46,301 nucleotides of DNA, from the NCBI GenBank assembly GCA_903847975.1, contig CAINFC010000081.1:1-46301 (forward strand), read 5' to 3'. This stretch comes from an uncultured Acidobacteriota bacterium (GTDB lineage: Bacteria; Acidobacteriota; UBA6911; CAINFC01). Position numbers and translations under genes: made by a program. Shown here piece after piece: positions 25,538 to 34,523 of the stretch. The notes under the pieces were generated by a model, which did not search any database, was not told the DNA's origin, and saw only the letters and a program-made list of their open reading frames with translations. The first letter of the stretch is position 1, and each line of letters opens with the position of its first letter.

Positions 25538-27358
25538 ATGACTGACAGCGCTTTCCCTGCCTTGCAGCCTCCCGTCAACCGCCTGCTCGGCCCGCTGCCG
25601 AAGGTTGGCATACGCCCGGCCATCGACGGCCGCCGCAAAGGGGTTCGGGAATCCCTGGAAAATCAGACCATGGACATGGCCAGAAGTACGGCCGATTTCA
25701 TTTCCAAAACCGTGAAGCATCCCTGCGGCCTGCCCGTCGAGTGCGTGATCGCCGATCGCTGCATCGGGGGAACCGCAGAGGCCGCCCTTACCGCGGAACA
25801 GTTTTCGCGCGCCGGAGTGGGCGTATCGCTGACCGTCAGCCCATGCTGGTGTTACGGGATTGAAACCATGGACATGGACCCCTGCCTGCCCAAAGCCGTC
25901 TGGGGCTTCAACGGCACGGAGCGGCCCGGAGCGGTTTACCTGGCGGCGGTCATTGCCGCCCACGCCCAGAAAGGCCTGCCGGCCTTCAGCATGTACGGGC
26001 GCGACGTTCAGGATGCCGGCGACACCGCCATACCCGAAGACATCCGGGAGAAAATCCTGCGATTCGTCCGCGCCGGCCTGGCGGTGGCCTCCATGCGCGG
26101 CAAGTCCTACCTCTCGATGGGCGGTACCTCCATGGGTATTGCCGGATCGCTGGTCGACTCCGCCCTCCTGGAAAAATATCTCGGACTGCGGGTGGAGCCG
26201 ATCGACATGTCGGAATTCACGCGCCGGGTGGAGGAAGCCATCTATGATCCCGCCGAGTACCGGGAGGCCCTGGCCTGGGTTAAAAAATACTGCCGCGAGG
26301 GGAAGGACTTCAACCGCCCCGCCTCCCAGCGGAGCCGCGAGCAGAAAGACCGGGACTGGGAATTTTCCGTCAAGATGGCCCTGATCGCCCGCGACCTGAT
26401 GGTCGGCAATCCGCGGCTCGCCGAGATCGGCTACGAGGAGGAGGCGATGGGCCGCAATGCCGTCGCCGCCGGCTTCCAGGGGCAGCGCCAGTGGACCGAT
26501 CACTTCCCCAACGGCGATTTCATGGAAGCCATTCTGAACTCCTCCTTCGACTGGACCGGCATCCGGCAGCCCTACATCCTGGCGACGGAAAATGACGCGC
26601 TGAACGGCATGGCTATGCTCTGGGGCCATCTGCTGACCGGAACCGCGCAGATTTTTGCCGACGTGCGCACTTACTGGAGCCCGGCAGCGGTGGAGCGGGT
26701 TACCGGCTGGAAGCCCGAGGGAATGGCCTCCGGCGGATTCCTGCACCTGATCAATTCCGGCGCGGCGGCCCTGGATGCCGCCGGACGCCAGTCGGCCGGC
26801 GGATCCCCGGTCATCAAGCCCTTCTGGGAAATCAGCCCGGAGGAAGCCGCGTCCTGCCTGGCGGCCACCAGCTGGCATCCGGCGGAGCTGGAGTACTTCC
26901 GCGGAGGCGGCTACTCCAGCCATTTCGTTTCGCCCGGAGGGATGCCGCTGACCATGTGCCGGCTGAACCTGGTGCACGGGCTGGGACCGGTGCTGCAGAT
27001 CGCCGAAGGCTGGAGCGCGGAGCTCCCCGCCCGGGTAAACGAGATCCTCGACCTGCGCACCAACCCGACCTGGCCGACCACCTGGTTTGTGCCGCGCACC
27101 GACGGACGGCATCCTTTCACCGATCCGTACACGGTGATGGCCAACTGGGGAGCCAACCACGGCTCGCTCTGCTTCGGGCACGTGGGCGCCGACCTGATCA
27201 CCCTGGCTTCCATCCTGCGGATCCCGGTTTTCATGCACAACGTTCCGGAGGAAAAGATCTTCCGGCCGGCGGTATGGTCCGCCCTGGGCACCCGCGACCT
27301 GGAATCGGCCGACTTCCGCGCCTGCGCCCTGTTCGGGCCGCTCTACGGAAAGTACTAG
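25538..27358 (+). CDS. fucI: L-fucose isomerase
   Basis: 606 residues (E. coli enzyme 591). Converts L-fucose to L-fuculose in the cytoplasm; also acts on D-arabinose. Similarity to FucI is strong throughout, including NSSFDWTG and [18 protein letters not shown]. The Mn2+ ligands aligned to E. coli E337, D361 and H528 are E351 (ATENDALNG), D375 (FADVR) and H541 ([19 protein letters not shown]). AAGGAG at 25526-25531 sets the start at 25538 and not at the in-frame ATG at 25508. It is followed after 114 bp by a rhamnulokinase-type kinase on the same strand. No aldolase gene follows. Confidence 0.95.
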   Translation: MTDSAFPALQPPVNRLLGPLPKVGIRPAIDGRRKGVRESLENQTMDMARSTADFISKTVKHPCGLPVECVIADRCIGGTAEAALTAEQFSRAGVGVSLTVSPCWCYGIETMDMDPCLPKAVWGFNGTERPGAVYLAAVIAAHAQKGLPAFSMYGRDVQDAGDTAIPEDIREKILRFVRAGLAVASMRGKSYLSMGGTSMGIAGSLVDSALLEKYLGLRVEPIDMSEFTRRVEEAIYDPAEYREALAWVKKYCREGKDFNRPASQRSREQKDRDWEFSVKMALIARDLMVGNPRLAEIGYEEEAMGRNAVAAGFQGQRQWTDHFPNGDFMEAILNSSFDWTGIRQPYILATENDALNGMAMLWGHLLTGTAQIFADVRTYWSPAAVERVTGWKPEGMASGGFLHLINSGAAALDAAGRQSAGGSPVIKPFWEISPEEAASCLAATSWHPAELEYFRGGGYSSHFVSPGGMPLTMCRLNLVHGLGPVLQIAEGWSAELPARVNEILDLRTNPTWPTTWFVPRTDGRHPFTDPYTVMANWGANHGSLCFGHVGADLITLASILRIPVFMHNVPEEKIFRPAVWSALGTRDLESADFRACALFGPLYGKY

Positions 27359-27402
27359 CGCTTATTCGGATGCCGCGAATGCACGATGTACAGGAACCTG
27401 CC

Positions 27403-27422
27403 ATCCCGGCGAAAGCCGGGAT
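27403..27422 (+). repeat. Perfect GNRA-capped hairpin between fucI and the kinase
   Basis: ATCCCGGC and GCCGGGAT form an 8-bp perfect stem closed by a GAAA tetraloop. The sequence resembles the widespread REP-like CCCGCGAAAGCGGG class of intergenic repeats. In the mRNA it could protect the upstream fucI message or set the ratio of the two products. Confidence 0.6.
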
Positions 27423-27472
27423 ACGGCTGCTCCCTGCAACGATTCACTAACGATTCTTTAAGGATGAATGCC

Positions 27473-28963
27473 ATGAATCCTCCGATCCAATCCTATCTGG
27501 CCATCGACCTGGGCGCCGAAAGCGGGCGCGCGGTGCTCGGCATCCATGACGGTGAAACCCTGACGCTGCGCGAAATTTCCCGCTTCCCCAACGGACCGAA
27601 GACGATCCGGGGAACGCTGCGCTGGGACGCCTTCGGCCTCTTCTCGGCCATCAAGCAGTCCATCCGGCAGGCATTCCCGGAAGGAGGGGAGGGCCCGGCG
27701 TCCATCGGCCTGGACACCTGGGGCGTCGACTTCGGGCTTCTGGACCGCCACGGCCAGCTGATCGATCCGCCTTTTCATTACCGCGATGCGCGCACCAACC
27801 GGATTCTGACCCGGACCTTCGAGATCCTGCCGGCCGCGGAGATTTTTACCCATACCGGCATTCAGTTCATGCAGTTCAACACCCTTTTCCAGCTGATGGC
27901 CATGAAGCTGCAGGGCGACGTGGAGCTTGGGAAGGCGGGCACCCTGCTGATGATGCCGGATCTTTTCAACTACTGGCTGACCGGACGGATGGCCTGCGAG
28001 CGCACCATCGCCAGCACCAGCCAGTGCTATGATCCGAAAAGCCGCCAGTGGGCCTTCTCCCTGCTCGACAAACTGGGACTGCCCGCCGGCATCTTCCCGG
28101 AAATCATCGACCCGGGATCGGTCCTGGGAACCCTGAAGCCGGAACTGGCCGAGGGCCTCGGCGTTCCCGCCATTCCGGTGATCGCCCCGGGCTGCCACGA
28201 TACCGCCAGCGCCGTGGCCGCCGTGCCCGTCGGCCCGGAGTACGAGAGCGATTTCGCCTACATCAGCTCCGGCACCTGGTCGCTGATCGGGGCCGAAATC
28301 CCCGAGGCGGTCATCAACCAGGACAGCCTGGCATTCAACATTACCAATGAAACCGGTGTGGAAAACACCATCCGCTTCCTCAAGAACCTGGCCGGGCTCT
28401 GGCTGGTGCAGGAGTGCCGGCGGACCTGGAAAGAGCAGGGCCAGGAGCTCTCCTACGATGAGCTGACGCGGATGGCCACCGAAGCCCCCGCCTTCCAGTC
28501 GCTGGTGGACCCGGACGATTCCACCTTCCTGGCCCCCGGCGACATGCCGGCCCGCATTCAGGAGTTCTGCCGGCGGACCGGACAACAAATCCCGGAAAGC
28601 AAGAGCGCCATCGTGCGCTGCGCCCTGGAAAGCCTGGCGCTGAAAACCCGGTGGGTCATCGACCGCCTGGCGGCGCTGCTGGGGCGCAAACTCCCGGCCA
28701 TCCACATCGTCGGAGGCGGCACCCAGAACCGGCTCCTCAACCAGTTCATCGCCGAAGCCACCGCCCGGCCGATCTTCACCGGACCGGTGGAGGCCACAGC
28801 CATCGGCAACATCCTGATGCAGATGCTGGCCCAGGGGCGGATCGCTTCCCTGCGGGAGGGGCGCGACCTGGTCCGGCGCTCTTTCCCCATGGAAACCTAT
28901 CTTCCGCAGGATCCCGGCGCCTGGGAAGACGCCTATCGCCGGTTCCAGACCTGGCTGGCCTGA
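27473..28963 (+). CDS. rhaB: FGGY kinase of the rhamnulokinase type
   Basis: 496 residues. The N-terminal AIDLGAESGRAVLG (10-23) is the ATP-binding start typical of rhamnulokinases. GLDTWGVDFGLLD (79-91), MMPDLFNYWLTG (160-171), GCHDTASAVAAVP (240-252, catalytic base D243) and IVGGGTQNRLLNQFIAEAT complete the family pattern. It would phosphorylate L-rhamnulose, or here, given the fucI neighbour, L-fuculose. AAGGATG at 27459-27465 favours the ATG at 27473 over the one at 27464. Same strand as fucI, and ended by a strong terminator-like hairpin at 28986-29011. Confidence 0.87.
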   Translation: MNPPIQSYLAIDLGAESGRAVLGIHDGETLTLREISRFPNGPKTIRGTLRWDAFGLFSAIKQSIRQAFPEGGEGPASIGLDTWGVDFGLLDRHGQLIDPPFHYRDARTNRILTRTFEILPAAEIFTHTGIQFMQFNTLFQLMAMKLQGDVELGKAGTLLMMPDLFNYWLTGRMACERTIASTSQCYDPKSRQWAFSLLDKLGLPAGIFPEIIDPGSVLGTLKPELAEGLGVPAIPVIAPGCHDTASAVAAVPVGPEYESDFAYISSGTWSLIGAEIPEAVINQDSLAFNITNETGVENTIRFLKNLAGLWLVQECRRTWKEQGQELSYDELTRMATEAPAFQSLVDPDDSTFLAPGDMPARIQEFCRRTGQQIPESKSAIVRCALESLALKTRWVIDRLAALLGRKLPAIHIVGGGTQNRLLNQFIAEATARPIFTGPVEATAIGNILMQMLAQGRIASLREGRDLVRRSFPMETYLPQDPGAWEDAYRRFQTWLA

Positions 28964-28985
28964 GCGGTTTTTTTTGATTATCCGG

Positions 28986-29018
28986 CAGGGGCGGGTTAAA
29001 ATCCGCCCCTGTATTTAT
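28986..29018 (+). terminator. Rho-independent terminator after the kinase gene
   Basis: CAGGGGCGG (28986-28994) and CCGCCCCTG (29003-29011) form a perfect 9-bp stem with an 8-nt loop, followed by TATTTATTT. It separates the fucI-kinase unit from the polyamine operon. Confidence 0.75.
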
Positions 29019-29037
29019 TTGGGAGGAGAAAAAATTT

Positions 29038-29988
29038 ATGAGTGGTGAAGACCGGTTCCAGGCACCCTGGAACTTCCTTGGACTGCCGGAGGAGATTTCG
29101 TCTCCGCAGCACGCCCGGGGATGGCTTCTGCCGATTCCCTACGAGTCGACCACCTCCTACGGTGCGGGAACGCGCGAAGGTCCGTCGGCCATTCTCAGCG
29201 CTTCCCGGCAGGTGGAGCTTTACGACCATGAGTTCCAGGGAGAGCCGGCGCTGGCCTACGGCATTCACACTACCCCGGCCCTGAACCTGGTCCACCGCTC
29301 CCCGGAAGCCATGGTGGCCAACGTGGCCGAAGCGGTAGCCGAATTGCTGACCGGATCGCCGCGGCCCGAGGTGCTGGGGATCCTGGGCGGGGAGCACACC
29401 CTTTCGGCCGGCGTGGCCCGCGGCCTGGCCAAAATCATGGACCCTGCGTCCCTGGTCGCGGTGCAGATCGACGCCCACGCCGACCTCCGGGAGGAATACG
29501 AAGGGTCGCCCTTCAGCCATGCCTGCGCCGCCCGCCGGATCCTGGATGTCTGCCCGGTTTTTCAGATCGGCATCCGCAACCTCTCCCTGGGAGAGGCGGA
29601 GTTTCTGAAGAAAAACCGCAGGGTGCGCACCGTTTTTTCCGAGGAATCCAGCGAGCCCCGGGGCCGTTTTCTCGAGGACCTGGCCCGGTTCGTCAAGGGC
29701 AAAACGGTTTTCTTCACCATCGACCTGGACGGCCTGGACCCGGCGATCATGCCGGCCGTAGGCACGCCGGAGCCCGGGGGAATCTCCTGGCAGCGGCTGC
29801 TGGAAGTCGCCCGGGTCGTCTGCCGGCAGTCCCGCAAAGTGGCGGTGTTCGACATTGTCGAGCTGGCCCCCCTCCCCGGCTTCCGGGCCCCCGACTTTCT
29901 TTCCGCCAAGCTGGTTTACAAATTATTTTCCTATATTCTTCTGGGCCGGGAGAAGACAAAAAAACCTAAGCAGGAGAAGCGATCATGA
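29038..29988 (+). CDS. speB: Agmatinase/arginase-family ureohydrolase
   Basis: 316 residues. The binuclear Mn motifs are complete: GGEHT (H120), DAHADLR (D145, H147, D149), H161 in FSHA, and IDLDGLDP (D229, D231). The family hydrolyses guanidino compounds, releasing urea; agmatine to putrescine is the standard reaction, but aminopropylagmatine and guanidinobutyrate enzymes have the same motifs. GGGAGGAG precedes the ATG. Its last codons overlap the next gene by 4 bases (ATGA), so translation is coupled. Its partners are a DHS homologue and a PLP decarboxylase, which ties it to polyamine synthesis. Confidence 0.9.
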   Translation: MSGEDRFQAPWNFLGLPEEISSPQHARGWLLPIPYESTTSYGAGTREGPSAILSASRQVELYDHEFQGEPALAYGIHTTPALNLVHRSPEAMVANVAEAVAELLTGSPRPEVLGILGGEHTLSAGVARGLAKIMDPASLVAVQIDAHADLREEYEGSPFSHACAARRILDVCPVFQIGIRNLSLGEAEFLKKNRRVRTVFSEESSEPRGRFLEDLARFVKGKTVFFTIDLDGLDPAIMPAVGTPEPGGISWQRLLEVARVVCRQSRKVAVFDIVELAPLPGFRAPDFLSAKLVYKLFSYILLGREKTKKPKQEKRS

Positions 29989-31142
29989 GCAAGATTAAGC
30001 TCCCCAGGAAGTTCATCAGCAAGTACCCCCATAAGTTCAGCAAGGGCAAGCAGCAGTTCCTGCGCGGCAAGCGCATTCTGCCTCAGCCGATCACCGGCCA
30101 GGAATCGCTGGCCGACCTGATCGACGGCACCTTCCAGGCCTACAACGCCGCCCGGCTGCAGGAGGCCTGCCGGCTGTTTACCGAAAAAATGCTGGCGCCC
30201 GGGGTGACCATCGGCATGAGCCTGGCGGGCGCGCTGACTCCGGCCGGGCTGGGCTCGGCGGCGGTCATTCCGCTGATCAAGGCCGGCTTCGTGGACTGGA
30301 TCGTGGCCACCGGCGCCAACCTGTACCACGACATGCACCATGCCATGAACATGCCGCTCTACCGGGGCTCGCCGTTCGTCCGCGACCCGGAGCTGCGCAA
30401 GGTCGGCGTAGTCCGCATCTACGACATCCTGCTGGACTACAACGACGTCCTGATGGCCACCGACCACCTGCTGCGCCAGATCCTGATGCAGCCCGAGTTC
30501 CAGCACGAGATGGGCACCGCCGAGCTGCACTTCCTGCTGGGTAGATACTGCGCGGAATTCGAAGAGCAGACCGGCCTCCTGGACAGCTCCGTGCTGGCCG
30601 CGGCCTACCGGGCGGGCGTACCCTGCTTCTGCCCCTCGCCGGGAGATTCCACCATCGGGATGAATATCGCCGGGCTGGAGCTGCGCGGCAGCCAGCTGCG
30701 CGTCAACCCCAGCCGCGACGTCAACGAAACCACGGCCATCGTTCTGGATGCCAAGCGCCGCAAAAACAAGACCGGCGTGCTGCTGGTGGGCGGCGGCTCC
30801 CCGAAGAACTTCACCCTGCAGACCGAACCCCAGATCCAGGAAGTACTGCGCATCAAGGAGGCCGGGCACGACTACTTCATCCAGTTCACCGACGCCCGCC
30901 CCGACACCGGCGGCCTTTCCGGCGCCACGCCGCACGAGGCCGTCAGCTGGGGAAAGGTCGACCCCACCCAGCTGCCCGATGCTGTGGTCTGCTACCTGGA
31001 CTCCACCGTGGCCCTGCCGATGGTTACCCACTACGCCCTGGCCCGCCATAAGCCTCGCGAGCTGAAGCGCCTCTACGGGCGGCTGCCGGAGCTGATGGAG
31101 ATGGTCTCCAAGGAATACTGGAAGCACAACAAAAAACTCTGA
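29985..31142 (+). CDS. Deoxyhypusine synthase homologue, probable homospermidine synthase
   Basis: 385 residues. The fold and NAD-binding motifs of deoxyhypusine synthase are present: [13 protein letters not shown] (76-88), [13 protein letters not shown] (104-116), [11 protein letters not shown] (215-225), and [14 protein letters not shown] (312-325). K274 in GGGSPKN lies where eukaryotic enzymes have the Lys that carries the butylimine. Bacteria have no eIF5A, and bacterial homologues studied so far act on small polyamines, typically making homospermidine from putrescine. This gene starts inside the agmatinase stop and is followed 13 bp later by an ODC-like gene, which supports that role. 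A guanidino acceptor (see findings) is possible. Confidence 0.82.
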   Translation: MSKIKLPRKFISKYPHKFSKGKQQFLRGKRILPQPITGQESLADLIDGTFQAYNAARLQEACRLFTEKMLAPGVTIGMSLAGALTPAGLGSAAVIPLIKAGFVDWIVATGANLYHDMHHAMNMPLYRGSPFVRDPELRKVGVVRIYDILLDYNDVLMATDHLLRQILMQPEFQHEMGTAELHFLLGRYCAEFEEQTGLLDSSVLAAAYRAGVPCFCPSPGDSTIGMNIAGLELRGSQLRVNPSRDVNETTAIVLDAKRRKNKTGVLLVGGGSPKNFTLQTEPQIQEVLRIKEAGHDYFIQFTDARPDTGGLSGATPHEAVSWGKVDPTQLPDAVVCYLDSTVALPMVTHYALARHKPRELKRLYGRLPELMEMVSKEYWKHNKKL

Positions 31143-31155
31143 GGGAAGCGGCGCC

Positions 31156-32295
31156 ATGAGCAAAACGCAACGGCTGGCCCAGCTGGCCCGGCAGCACGGC
31201 ACACCGCTGTTTGTGGTGGATCACCAGGTCCTGCGCAGCAACTACGCCCGGTTCCGGCGCTTTCTGCCGCGGGTGCAGGCCTATTACGCAGTCAAGGCCA
31301 ACAGCGAGCCGGCCATCATCCGCACCCTGTATGAAACCGGCGCCAGCTTCGACGTGGCTTCCCTGGCGGAATTCATGCTGGTCTACGAGAACATCCGCAA
31401 GCTCCCCGCCCGGGCCCGCCAGGATTTCATCTGGGACAAGATCATCTACTCCAATCCCATCAAGGACCGCAAAACCCTGGAGGAGCTGGACCCCTACAAG
31501 CCGCTGGTCACCTACGACAACCGCGAGGAGATCGGCAAGATCCGCCGGCACGCCCCGCACGCCGGCCTGGCGCTGCGGATCCGGGTGGCCAACACCGGGT
31601 CCATGGTTGAGCTGTCCAGCAAGTTCGGCGCCTCCCCCGGCGAGGCGGTGGACCTCATCCTGGAGGCCGCCGACGCCGGGCTGACCGTGGAGGGCCTGAG
31701 TTTCCACGTGGGCAGCCAGTGCACCAACTTCGACAACTACGTGCAGGCCCTGTCGGTGTCCGCGGCGATCATGGAAGAGTCCGAGGTGCGGGGAGTGCCG
31801 CTCCAGCTGCTGGACATCGGCGGCGGCTTCCCGGCGCGCTACGATCGCCATGTCCGCCCCTTCCGGGACCTGGCCCGCATCCTGAACGCCGAGCTGGACC
31901 GCCTGTTCCCCAAAAGCATGGAAATCCTCTCCGAGCCCGGCCGCTTCATGGTGGCCACGGCGGCCACGCTGGTGGCCGAAGTGATCGGCAAGGCGCGGCG
32001 CGACGGCAAGCAGTGCTATTACATCAACGACGGGATCTACCACACCTTCTCCGGGATCCTCTTCGACCACTGCCCCTACCACGTGAGGGCCTTCCGGCGC
32101 GGCCGCAAGGAGATCAGCGCGGTTTTCGGGCCGACCTGCGACGCGCTGGATGTCATCTCCCAGGCCGAGGAGCTGCCGGACCTCAAGCTGGGAGACCTGG
32201 TGTACAGCGAAAACATCGGCGCCTACACCCACGCCAGCTCCACCCGCTTCAACGGCTTCCCGCCGGCTCAGGTGGTGCACATCAACCGGAAGTAG
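31156..32295 (+). CDS. Ornithine decarboxylase-like PLP enzyme (alanine-racemase fold)
   Basis: 379 residues. K47 in YYAVKANSEP is the PLP Lys. HVGSQC, LDIGGGFP, and SEPGRFMV supply PLP and phosphate contacts, and FGPTCDALDV contains the catalytic Cys (C328). D304 in ILFDHC fits the Asp that selects ornithine (or lysine) in fold-III decarboxylases; the chlorovirus arginine decarboxylase has Glu there. It would make putrescine from ornithine. Third gene of the agmatinase-DHS-decarboxylase operon. Length is shorter than arginine decarboxylase SpeA (over 600), so that identity is excluded. Confidence 0.87.
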   Translation: MSKTQRLAQLARQHGTPLFVVDHQVLRSNYARFRRFLPRVQAYYAVKANSEPAIIRTLYETGASFDVASLAEFMLVYENIRKLPARARQDFIWDKIIYSNPIKDRKTLEELDPYKPLVTYDNREEIGKIRRHAPHAGLALRIRVANTGSMVELSSKFGASPGEAVDLILEAADAGLTVEGLSFHVGSQCTNFDNYVQALSVSAAIMEESEVRGVPLQLLDIGGGFPARYDRHVRPFRDLARILNAELDRLFPKSMEILSEPGRFMVATAATLVAEVIGKARRDGKQCYYINDGIYHTFSGILFDHCPYHVRAFRRGRKEISAVFGPTCDALDVISQAEELPDLKLGDLVYSENIGAYTHASSTRFNGFPPAQVVHINRK

Positions 32296-32531
32296 CCTCC
32301 TTCAGGAAAAAGGACCAGGAAAAAGGACAGCCATTGATTGATGGCCCGGCAAATAGTATGAAATAGCCCTGAAGGGGCGAAATGATTCCAGCCCGGGGTG
32401 AAGCCCCGGGCTGAGGATATTTGAGGCCTTCCGCTTCCTTCACAGCAAGAAAAAGGACAGCCGCTTTTTGAAACGCCACCGGGAAAGCGGGTATCCCTAC
32501 TTCCCCGGGAGGAAATCTTTCTCTGCACGGC
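32296..32531. repeat. Intergenic hairpins and 13-bp direct repeats
   Basis: AAAAAGGACAGCC occurs at 32320-32332 and again at 32450-32462, flanking a copy of the two-hairpin repeat (GCCCTGAAGGGGC at 32366-32378 and the perfect 9-bp stem AGCCCGGGG / CCCCGGGCT at 32390-32412). Bases 32482-32510 carry the GGAAAGCGGGTATCCCTAC repeat that recurs at 34401. No gene seen. It separates the polyamine operon from the convergent GH51 gene. Confidence 0.7.
32390..32412. repeat. GC hairpin, part of the two-hairpin repeat
   Basis: Perfect 9-bp stem with a TGAAG loop. Without a T-run it is more likely a repeat than a terminator, though it lies between convergent genes. Confidence 0.6.
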
Positions 32532-34208
32532 TTACCGGACCAGGGGAATCTCGATGCACGATACCGAGCGCTCCGGCAGGGAGACCATGAGCAGTCTGCC
32601 CGGCTGGGCGATGGGGCGCGTGGATTCAATGCCGATCTGTTCCGGCTGGCCATCCGTCGGCTTATCGTTGAGCCTCCCTTCCACCAGGTGATGCACGGCG
32701 CCGGCGCCCGCCTGAAACCCCGACAGATCGATGGTGACCTTCAACGGGCGATCGAAACCGCGATGGAGAAGATGGACAAAGACGGCCGTCCCGCTGGCGG
32801 TGGCGACCGCATCGAGGGCCGCCACCTTCTTTTGGGGCAGGATCTCTCCCATGCGGTAAGGCTGCTCGTAGACGGGCAGGCCCGACATTGCGACCCGTAC
32901 CAGCCGCTCTCCATGGTGTTTCGAATAGAAGGCCGTCAACTGCCCCGTCGGAAGGTAGACCGGGTCTTTCACACCCGCCGGATCGGCGAACACGGCGGAA
33001 ATCCCCCAGCCCATACCCACCAGCATCGACTGGCAGCCGATGTCGATCACGTCTCCGGATCGCATCATGGCGTGAACAAACCCGGCGGCGCCCATGCCTT
33101 TGGCCCACCGGGAGTTCAGCGGCGGCGCTGTTTTCGCCCGCCATTGTCCGTTCCAGTTCCATTCCGTGACGGCCGCACGATACCCGGCCCGCCGCGCCGC
33201 GTCCAGGCCCGCGGAACGCCAGACACTCTGCCCCTGTTCATCGAACTCCGTCATCGCCGTCCAGGCTTTCCAGACGTCCTCGGGTGAGAGCGTCTCCACC
33301 GCCACCGGCTGCCCGTTTCGAAAGATCGCCGTCATCCCCCAGGGCCGGTAGAAATGCGTTGCGAAATAGTCGACGCGCCCCCGGAGCCGCTCCAGAACCA
33401 GGGGGACCGCTCCGCCCAGCAAGCCGTCATCCCCGTCTACGATGATCTCGATCTTCGGGTCCACCGACTTCATGGCGTCGATGTAAGCCTGGAGGCAATT
33501 TACGTAATGGGCCGCGAAGTTGTCCGGCGCCAGCCCTCGGGCCTCTTTCAGGAAAGCCCAGGTCTCGTTGCCGATCTGAAAGTACCTGGCACGGTATGGT
33601 TGGGTCCGCCCGTTCCGGGCGCGCAGACCCGGCCAGTCGAACATCCCCGGGGGCAGCGCGGCCCCCACGGGCGCATTGCAGTAGGCCACCAGCGCCGCGG
33701 CGTGCGCGGCCGCCTCCGCCACGGGCTTCTTCTGCAACAGGCCGTCGCGGAAGTTCACCACCACAATCGCCTCGGCCCCGGTCTGCTCGCAGAATTGCAG
33801 AAATTCGTCATACCCGAAGAGATTGCCTACCTTGTGCCCCCGATGCCCCGTGCTGACCGGCCTCTCGGGAGCGCGGTCCGGCACGTTGGAAACCATGTCC
33901 CGCCAGTCCATAAAGTCGACGTCCGTGCCCCCCGGAAACCGGACGACCGGCAGCTTCATGGCCTCCAGCAAGGCGCGCACTTTGGGCTGCAGCCGGCTGG
34001 TACCCGGCACCAGCGCGCCTTCCACGCCGATCTCTCCCCAGCTCGGCCGCTCCATGAACTGCCCGAACATCCGCCGGTCGATGCGGTGCACCGTCTCGTT
34101 GCGGACCGTGAGCCGTATCTCCTCTGCCTGGACCGCGGCCATGGCGACCGCCAGAACCAGGCCAGCGCCTAGCGTTCCCCAACCTCCTGCCCATCCAGCA
34201 CGACGCAT
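32532..34208 (-). CDS. Exported GH51-like alpha-L-arabinofuranosidase
   Basis: 558 residues. Signal peptide to about A28 (AAVQAEE). The TIM barrel has the GH51 hallmarks: RMFGQFMERP near the start, VVRFPGGTDVDFMDWRD (88-104), the acid/base E215 in YFQIGNETW, and the nucleophile E349 in AAVTEWNW. A C-terminal beta domain follows. It would release arabinofuranose (or a related sugar) from polysaccharide outside the cytoplasm. AAGGAG before the ATG at 34208 and the signal peptide fix the start; the upstream ORF extension is not coding. Divergent from the sulfatase operon. Confidence 0.82.
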   Translation of the reverse strand: MRRAGWAGGWGTLGAGLVLAVAMAAVQAEEIRLTVRNETVHRIDRRMFGQFMERPSWGEIGVEGALVPGTSRLQPKVRALLEAMKLPVVRFPGGTDVDFMDWRDMVSNVPDRAPERPVSTGHRGHKVGNLFGYDEFLQFCEQTGAEAIVVVNFRDGLLQKKPVAEAAAHAAALVAYCNAPVGAALPPGMFDWPGLRARNGRTQPYRARYFQIGNETWAFLKEARGLAPDNFAAHYVNCLQAYIDAMKSVDPKIEIIVDGDDGLLGGAVPLVLERLRGRVDYFATHFYRPWGMTAIFRNGQPVAVETLSPEDVWKAWTAMTEFDEQGQSVWRSAGLDAARRAGYRAAVTEWNWNGQWRAKTAPPLNSRWAKGMGAAGFVHAMMRSGDVIDIGCQSMLVGMGWGISAVFADPAGVKDPVYLPTGQLTAFYSKHHGERLVRVAMSGLPVYEQPYRMGEILPQKKVAALDAVATASGTAVFVHLLHRGFDRPLKVTIDLSGFQAGAGAVHHLVEGRLNDKPTDGQPEQIGIESTRPIAQPGRLLMVSLPERSVSCIEIPLVR

Positions 34209-34523
34209 TCCACCGCTCCTTGCATGAAAAGTTTCCATCGCCTGAGATCCCCGTCGGCCCGCTGGCCGCAACGGTCCATTCTACCAACAGAACCCACTCC
34301 CACGAAAGGGAAACGGAGCCCTTGGTTCCTCCTCTGGGCTCTCTGTAGCTGAAACACGGAGGAAAGCCGATCCCAACGAATCCGCCGCTTCCGCTTTATC
34401 GGAAAGCGGGTGTCCTTGCTTCCCCTTGCTTCGTTGACCTGCTTCCTTGACTTGGGCGCATCCGCACTCTACAATCGCGCCATGGTACGGAAACGAACGG
34501 CATGATTTCAAGATAAACGAGCT
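34209..34523. other. Divergent intergenic region, GH51 gene / sulfatase operon
   Basis: 315 bp without a gene. Bases 34401-34425 (GGAAAGCGGGTGTCCTTGC) repeat the sequence at 32482. A strong promoter for the sulfatase operon lies at 34447-34475. Nothing else recognisable. Confidence 0.6.
34447..34475 (+). promoter_or_regulatory. Strong sigma70-type promoter of the sulfatase operon
   Basis: -35 TTGACT (34447-34452) and -10 TACAAT (34470-34475) are spaced by exactly 17 bp. Predicted start is near 34482, about 40 nt before the first sulfatase ATG. Confidence 0.65.

Noticed and set aside
29985-31142. True deoxyhypusine synthase for eIF5A
   Set aside because: Bacteria have no eIF5A, and the operon partners are polyamine enzymes, so a small-molecule substrate is more likely.
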